Source: Nitrospinaceae bacterium (GTDB lineage Bacteria > Nitrospinota > Nitrospinia > Nitrospinales > JACRGP01). Taken from it: a stretch of 36,760 nucleotides of DNA. The DNA is taken from assembly GCA_029261555.1 (NCBI GenBank), contig JAJDBB010000016.1, positions 1-36,760 of the forward strand, written 5' to 3'. Positions 32,258 through 36,760 of the stretch are shown here, piece after piece (positions within the stretch are counted from its first letter, which is position 1; each line of letters starts with the position of its first letter). Below the pieces are notes generated by a model. It saw only the letters and a list, made by a program, of their open reading frames with translations. It was not told the DNA's origin and did not search any database. A program made the position numbers and the translations under genes.

Positions 32258-33874
32258 ATGAAACCACATTCTAAAAGCACCCTTATTCCGATTGTGTTGA
32301 CGGTATTCATCCTTGGCGGCGCTTGGACGGGGTTGCCGGACGCCTGGGCCGCTTCGGGGGTCTCTGTCCGAAAAGCCTTTCAAATTTCCAGTAAGCAAAA
32401 AATCGAGATACGCGATTTGTTTGTCGCTTCGGGAATCGACGAGCGGTTGGTGAACCTGATTCCCGAGGACGTAGCCCGTCCCCAGGAGTTGAGGAATCTT
32501 GGGTTGAAGAAAGCGGACGTCACTATCATCAAAAACCTTCTGGTGGACGCCTACAACGGCGAAAACTACCAGAGAAGTTTTTTCAACGCTTTTATTCTTA
32601 CGTACAACCGGACTCATCTTGCCCGCGCTGCCAAGTGGTTCCGAACCCCGCTCGGCAAAAGAGTGGTCGAGCTTGAAAGGGAAGCCCGATTCCTCGATCT
32701 GGACGAACGCGTCTTCCAGTTGATTAAAGAATACCAGAAAGAAAGTCCGCCGGCGTTGCGGTTGAGCTTGGCCAAAAAGCTTGTCACTATTTTGGAAGAC
32801 GCCAAGCGGATTGTGGACGGAGACTCTGCAAGGTTGAAAATTTTGGCTCCTTTGAAAAAGGATAAGGATCTGAAAAAAATGGAAGCCTGGCAGGAGAAGT
32901 TGAAGGGTCCCTTTCGGAAAGAGGTTTACGATCGCGCGGTGTTGAGGAAACTTGGAATTTTCAAGTCGTTCAAAGACGAGGAGTGGAAGGCGTATTTAAA
33001 ATTCGCGGAGTCTCCCGCCGGAATCTGGTTTTACCGCACGCTGAACGAGGCGCATCGCAGCGCATTGCGGCAGGTTACGCGCAAAGGAAGGACCAAATTG
33101 ATCGACTTTGTGCAGAGCGGTGGAATGGATACCGACGATGGGCGGTTGGCCATGCAAATCTTCCGGCCCGGCTTTCGTTACCTGTTTATGAATAAGCGCG
33201 ATCCTTTTGTCAGGCTCAAGGAAGCTCCGGATATCGAAACCACCGTCGTGGCCAAGCTTTTGGAAACGCGGGAAAAGAAAAAGGTCGAGGTGGTAGAGGC
33301 GCCGCGATTGAAAAAATTTGGTCCCGAAATCCAGGAACTTAAAAATATTTCTAACGAAATTTACAAGAAAATTAAAGAGACAGACGCCGACTTGTATTCC
33401 AATTTGGATTATTTCGCCAAACTGTTCAAGGAGCGCAAGGAACTGGAAGTCATGGAAGACCAGGAGTATCTGGATACCGTGGCCTTTTACCGCGATCTGA
33501 TCGAAAAGGCGCAAGACGCTCAGCAAGACATCGTGTCGTCGCCGTTGCAAATCGACTACGACAAGATCAGGGTGACTGGCGTGGTGTGGAACGGTTTTGG
33601 AAAAATCGCTCTCGTCGAGACCGACGACAAGGCTGGTCACACTTTGCGTAAAGGCATGTTGGTCGGACCCAATTTTGGGGTTGTGGAAGAGATAGATGAA
33701 CAGAAAATGATCGTCAACGAGCGGGAACGCCGATACGATGGAACCGTGGTCGATCGACCGGTGGTTGTGGAATTCTTCGGCGCCGAGGCCCCGGCAGACG
33801 CCGAGGGAGCCGAAGGTCAGGAAGAAGGCGCCGCCGATAGCGGGGCGCAAGAAGACGCCGCCGAAGGGAAATGA
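32258..33874 (+). CDS. Secreted DUF2059-like/PilP chimera in the pilP position
   Basis: 538 residues in the slot normally held by pilP (about 170-190 residues). A signal peptide (1-31) is followed by two divergent DUF2059-like units: the first about 40-150 with WFRTPLGKRV at 127-136, the second about 185-290 with FAESPAGIWF at 249-258. A charged helical region (300-420), a PilP-like beta domain (about 425-510: LQIDYDKIRVTGVVWNGFG ... GHTLRKGMLVGPNFGVVEEI) and an acidic Ala/Glu tail complete it. PilP links the inner-membrane PilNO complex to the PilQ secretin. pilQ follows with AGAGGA-directed start 45 bp later. The domain call for the N-terminal half is tentative. Confidence 0.78.
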   Translation: MKPHSKSTLIPIVLTVFILGGAWTGLPDAWAASGVSVRKAFQISSKQKIEIRDLFVASGIDERLVNLIPEDVARPQELRNLGLKKADVTIIKNLLVDAYNGENYQRSFFNAFILTYNRTHLARAAKWFRTPLGKRVVELEREARFLDLDERVFQLIKEYQKESPPALRLSLAKKLVTILEDAKRIVDGDSARLKILAPLKKDKDLKKMEAWQEKLKGPFRKEVYDRAVLRKLGIFKSFKDEEWKAYLKFAESPAGIWFYRTLNEAHRSALRQVTRKGRTKLIDFVQSGGMDTDDGRLAMQIFRPGFRYLFMNKRDPFVRLKEAPDIETTVVAKLLETREKKKVEVVEAPRLKKFGPEIQELKNISNEIYKKIKETDADLYSNLDYFAKLFKERKELEVMEDQEYLDTVAFYRDLIEKAQDAQQDIVSSPLQIDYDKIRVTGVVWNGFGKIALVETDDKAGHTLRKGMLVGPNFGVVEEIDEQKMIVNERERRYDGTVVDRPVVVEFFGAEAPADAEGAEGQEEGAADSGAQEDAAEGK

Positions 33875-33918
33875 TCAAAATGGTTTTGAACAACTTTACT
33901 TCAAGAGGACCAGACGTG

Positions 33919-35856
33919 ATGACAAAAACATTCAAAGGACTATTGGGAATAATGTTTCGCTCCATTTTGGTTTTGGGGTTCCTGGCGTCCTCCGTTTGGG
34001 GAGCGCCCGTTCCGGTCCAACCGGACTCCGGTTCCCAGACCGACGTCGAGGTTTCCGCTCCCGGGATCGAGGAAACGGAAGCGCTGGAGAATTCCTCTCT
34101 AGAGGGAATTCAGGTGGCACAGGCCTCCGGATCTTCCGCGCCCGGCGTTTCCAGTTTGACCCGCGTTGACGCGCACCCCAGTGGTGAAGACGTTTCCGTC
34201 ACCCTGGAATCTTCTGGAAGTCTCCAATACACCGCGTTTAAACTGCAAAAACCCTTGCGCCTGGTCATGGATTTTCCCAAGACCCGGCAGGGCGTATTGA
34301 ATTCGAAAATTACGGTCGGAGAAGGCATGCTGGAAAGTATCAGGCCCATGTACTTTGAAGAAGCCCAGGTGTTGCGCTTGGAATTTGCCCTCAAGGACGC
34401 TTCGGCTTATGAAATTCAGAGGCCCAGGGACAATACGCTGATCGTCACCTTTAAAAAGGCGGACAAGGAAAGTGTGGCTCAAAACTCCGACGGAGCTTCT
34501 TCGCAGAACGAACAGAAGCCCGTGGGCGGGGTTTCCAATAGTTCCTCCATGAGGCCGGAGGGGGGGAAGAGGACGGCGCGTTTTTCGGAAGAACGTTGCT
34601 TGAAGATTCTCGGCGGAGAGAAACCTCCCATTTCCCTGGATTTTCAAAACGCGCAACTGGTTAATATTTTCCGGATCCTTTCCGAAGTGGGCGGATTCAA
34701 CATCATTCTAGCCCCCGCAGTGGGCGGCACTACCAACATCCGTCTGGTGGACGTTCCCTGGAATCAAGCCATGGAACTTATTATTAAAAATAACGGACTG
34801 GCCAAACAGTGCTTCGAGAATATCGTCCGTATCGCCACCCAGGAAAACCTGACGTCGGAAGATAATGCTCGTAAAAACGCCAAGAAGGCCAGGAAAGACG
34901 CCGACCTGGAAGAACGGTTGGCCGGAGAATTGTTCACCGAAGTCGTTCAGGTCAGTTATGCCAGCATCACCGAACTCCAGGCGAGCATGGACTCCATGCG
35001 AACCGAGCGCGGACGGATCACCATCGACGCCCGAACGAACACTATGATTCTGACGGATATCCCAGACAGCCTGCAGGATATGGTGCAGGTGATCGAAAAC
35101 CTGGATAAACCGACTGCTCAGGTGATGATTCAAGCGCGCATTGTGGAGGTCAACCGCAACGCCTCGAAGAATCTTGGAATTCAATGGGGCGGCAACTTTC
35201 AGGGCAACACGTCCAAGGAATTTCCCTCGACTGTGGAAGGCGGCTCCAGCACCAACACGACGGACGATTTTATCATCGACCTGCCCAACGCGGCCAATTT
35301 GATTCCCGGCAACGTGGCGGGCGTGGGCCTGACTCTGGGCAGTATTGCGGAAGATTTTCTCGTGGACGTCCAGATCTCCGCGCTTGAGGAACAGGGCAAG
35401 CTGAGAACCGTTTCCAATCCACGGGTGACCACTCTGGACAACAAACAAGCCAGAATCCAAAGCGGTCGAAAGATTCCCTACGCCACCGTTTCGCAGGACG
35501 GCACCCGGATCGAATTCGTGGATGCGACTATCGAATTGAAGGTCACGCCGCACATCACCGTGGACCAAACCATTTTGATGAATATCGAGGCCACTAAAAA
35601 CGCGGCGGATTTCACCAACACCGTTTCCGGCGTTCCCACGATCACCACCAAGGAAGCTTTTACCGAGGTGCTGGTCAACGACGCGGAAACAACTGTGCTT
35701 GGCGGTTTGTATGAAAACAGCATGGCGAGGAACAACAGTCAGGTTCCGTTTTTTGGAGACATTCCCTGGTTGGGAACCTTGTTCAAAAACTTTTCCGACT
35801 CGGACACTGTCGACGAGTTGCTGATTTTTATTACGCCGACGATTGTTAAAAATTAA
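33919..35856 (+). CDS. pilQ: Type IV pilus secretin PilQ
   Basis: 645 residues from the start chosen here. Signal peptide, then AMIN domain (about 75-170, contains LRLVMDFPKTRQGVL), STN domain (about 230-310, ISLDFQNAQLVNIFRILSEV), NolW-type N domain (about 340-410), and the secretin barrel to the end (SNPRVTTLDNKQARIQSG, VPFFGDIPWLGTLFKN, ELLIFITPTIV). It forms the outer-membrane pore for the pilus. I prefer ATG 33919 (AGAGGA nine bases upstream, compact signal peptide). The frame also opens at 33871, overlapping the upstream stop as ATGA. Confidence 0.95.
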   Translation: MTKTFKGLLGIMFRSILVLGFLASSVWGAPVPVQPDSGSQTDVEVSAPGIEETEALENSSLEGIQVAQASGSSAPGVSSLTRVDAHPSGEDVSVTLESSGSLQYTAFKLQKPLRLVMDFPKTRQGVLNSKITVGEGMLESIRPMYFEEAQVLRLEFALKDASAYEIQRPRDNTLIVTFKKADKESVAQNSDGASSQNEQKPVGGVSNSSSMRPEGGKRTARFSEERCLKILGGEKPPISLDFQNAQLVNIFRILSEVGGFNIILAPAVGGTTNIRLVDVPWNQAMELIIKNNGLAKQCFENIVRIATQENLTSEDNARKNAKKARKDADLEERLAGELFTEVVQVSYASITELQASMDSMRTERGRITIDARTNTMILTDIPDSLQDMVQVIENLDKPTAQVMIQARIVEVNRNASKNLGIQWGGNFQGNTSKEFPSTVEGGSSTNTTDDFIIDLPNAANLIPGNVAGVGLTLGSIAEDFLVDVQISALEEQGKLRTVSNPRVTTLDNKQARIQSGRKIPYATVSQDGTRIEFVDATIELKVTPHITVDQTILMNIEATKNAADFTNTVSGVPTITTKEAFTEVLVNDAETTVLGGLYENSMARNNSQVPFFGDIPWLGTLFKNFSDSDTVDELLIFITPTIVKN

Positions 35857-35874
35857 AACGCCTCTTGTTTTGCA

Positions 35875-36760
35875 ATGAAGAGGTTAACGATTGATCTGGC
35901 CGATAGAAGTTATGATATTCTTATCGGACAACATATACTGGAAGATATAGGGAAAACCCTGAGGGAACGGGTCGATTCCAACCGCGCGGTGGTGGTGACG
36001 CACCCCGGAGTCAACAAGCTTTACGGGGAAAAAGTCCTCGCTAGTTTGGAAGCAAGCGGATTCGAAACGCTTTGCATCGAAGTTCCCGAAGGCGAGGAAT
36101 CGAAATCCCTGAACCAGGCCTCCGAAATTTTTGACCGCCTGGTGGATTTTAAATGCGATCGCCAGACGGCCTTGGTGGCCTTAGGCGGCGGCGTTGTCGG
36201 GGATTTAACCGGATTCATTGCGGCAACCTTCATGAGGGGAATTCCCTTCATCCAGGTTCCAACCACCCTGTTGTCCCAGGTGGACAGTAGCGTTGGCGGC
36301 AAGACTGCGGTGAATCATCCGAAAGGAAAAAACCTCATCGGGGCCTTTTATCAACCCCGGGCGGTCTTGATAGATATCGAGACGTTAAAAACCCTGCCTC
36401 AGGACGAGTTCCGGGCGGGAATGGCGGAGGTAGTAAAATACGGCGTCATCGCCGATGAAAAATTTTTCGACTACGTCGACCAGAACGCCGAGGCGATTCT
36501 GAATCTGGACCATGAATGCCTGGAGCATATTATTGAAACCTCCTGCGCCATCAAGGCCCGGGTGGTGGAACGGGACGAACGGGAAAGTCGGTACAGGATG
36601 GTGCTCAACTTCGGCCATACCTACGGTCACGCGTTCGAAGCCGTCGCCAACTATACCGGCTTCAAGCACGGCGAGGCGGTGGCGATCGGCATGGTTTACG
36701 CCGCCAGGCTTTCGCGGTTGACGGGACGGTGCGGCGCGGACGTGGAAAATAAAATCCGGG
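35875..36760 (+). CDS. aroB: 3-dehydroquinate synthase (partial, cut by window end)
   Basis: 295 codons are visible; roughly 60-70 C-terminal residues lie beyond the window. Converts DAHP to 3-dehydroquinate in the shikimate pathway with NAD+ and a metal ion. Motifs are GGGVVGDLTGFIAATFMRGI, VPTTLLSQVDSSVGGKTAVN, KNLIGAFYQP and the metal-ligand NFGHTYGHAFE. It starts 18 bp after pilQ, echoing the pilQ-aroK-aroB order of many Gram-negative bacteria but without aroK. No ribosome site is visible; CCTCTT (35861-35866) can pair with AAGAGG (35878-35883), holding the ATG in an 11-base loop. Confidence 0.96.
   Translation, partial: MKRLTIDLADRSYDILIGQHILEDIGKTLRERVDSNRAVVVTHPGVNKLYGEKVLASLEASGFETLCIEVPEGEESKSLNQASEIFDRLVDFKCDRQTALVALGGGVVGDLTGFIAATFMRGIPFIQVPTTLLSQVDSSVGGKTAVNHPKGKNLIGAFYQPRAVLIDIETLKTLPQDEFRAGMAEVVKYGVIADEKFFDYVDQNAEAILNLDHECLEHIIETSCAIKARVVERDERESRYRMVLNFGHTYGHAFEAVANYTGFKHGEAVAIGMVYAARLSRLTGRCGADVENKIR

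Noticed and set aside
34708-35568. Long frame antisense to pilQ
   Set aside because: His/Gly/Val-rich shadow typical of antisense to a GC-biased gene.
1-36760. tRNA or rRNA genes
   Set aside because: Intergenic gaps were read for cloverleaf-type arms and CCA-like ends on both strands; none seen.

Overview
The window is 36.8 kb of bacterial chromosome, moderately GC-rich (low-to-mid 50s percent by eye). It carries about 34 protein genes, mostly ordinary housekeeping and envelope genes. No rRNA, tRNA, phage or transposase gene is visible. The gene set (NhaD antiporter, split glycine-cleavage P protein, pilMNO-Q with aroB, bactofilin, L,D-transpeptidase, LptM-like lipoprotein) points to a Gram-negative, probably marine bacterium. 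My best guess is Nitrospinota or a delta-like lineage. That is inference from gene content and order; no rRNA gene is present to settle it.

Layout. 1-4.0 kb: a DUF1566 protein, a membrane GAF protein ending in a cut-off histidine-kinase helix, a SulP anion transporter and a small orphan. 4.1-6.8 kb (minus): a translationally coupled ABC importer with a polar-amino-acid type binding protein and permease but a PotA-like ATPase. 6.9-10.7 kb (plus): purD, a DUF992 protein, nhaD and a stand-alone receiver. 10.9-14.6 kb (minus): lepB, lepA and a nucleotidyltransferase-like protein. 14.8-17.8 kb (plus): gcvT-gcvH-gcvPA, without gcvPB. 17.9-19.4 kb (minus): argH and a 43-codon LptM-like lipoprotein gene.

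19.6-25.2 kb (minus, with one small plus-strand gene) is the most interesting block: rsmI, a MinD/ParA-like ATPase, a bactofilin, a small Cys-rich lipoprotein, a membrane-anchored L,D-transpeptidase and an endonuclease/exonuclease/phosphatase protein. The bactofilin and the transpeptidase share a 63-residue N-terminal module that aligns without gaps (29 identities) and lies on the cytoplasmic side in both. This suggests an undescribed adaptor tying a bactofilin scaffold to a peptidoglycan-modifying enzyme. 25.4-29.0 kb: an ankyrin protein, an unrecognised 482-aa protein and miaB. 29.2-36.8 kb (plus): an AT-rich operator-like promoter, a small HTH regulator, then pilM-pilN-pilO, an unusual DUF2059-like/PilP chimera, pilQ and aroB (cut by the window end).

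Overlaid on this is a family of dispersed intergenic elements. They are built from the palindrome CCAGCGTGACGCTGG (five exact copies), G+C hairpins and shared flanks, up to about 160 bp long. They sit at gene 3' ends and in several cases supply the stop codon or the last residues of the gene (purD, the receiver gene, miaB; the EEP and nucleotidyltransferase genes end in a related hairpin).
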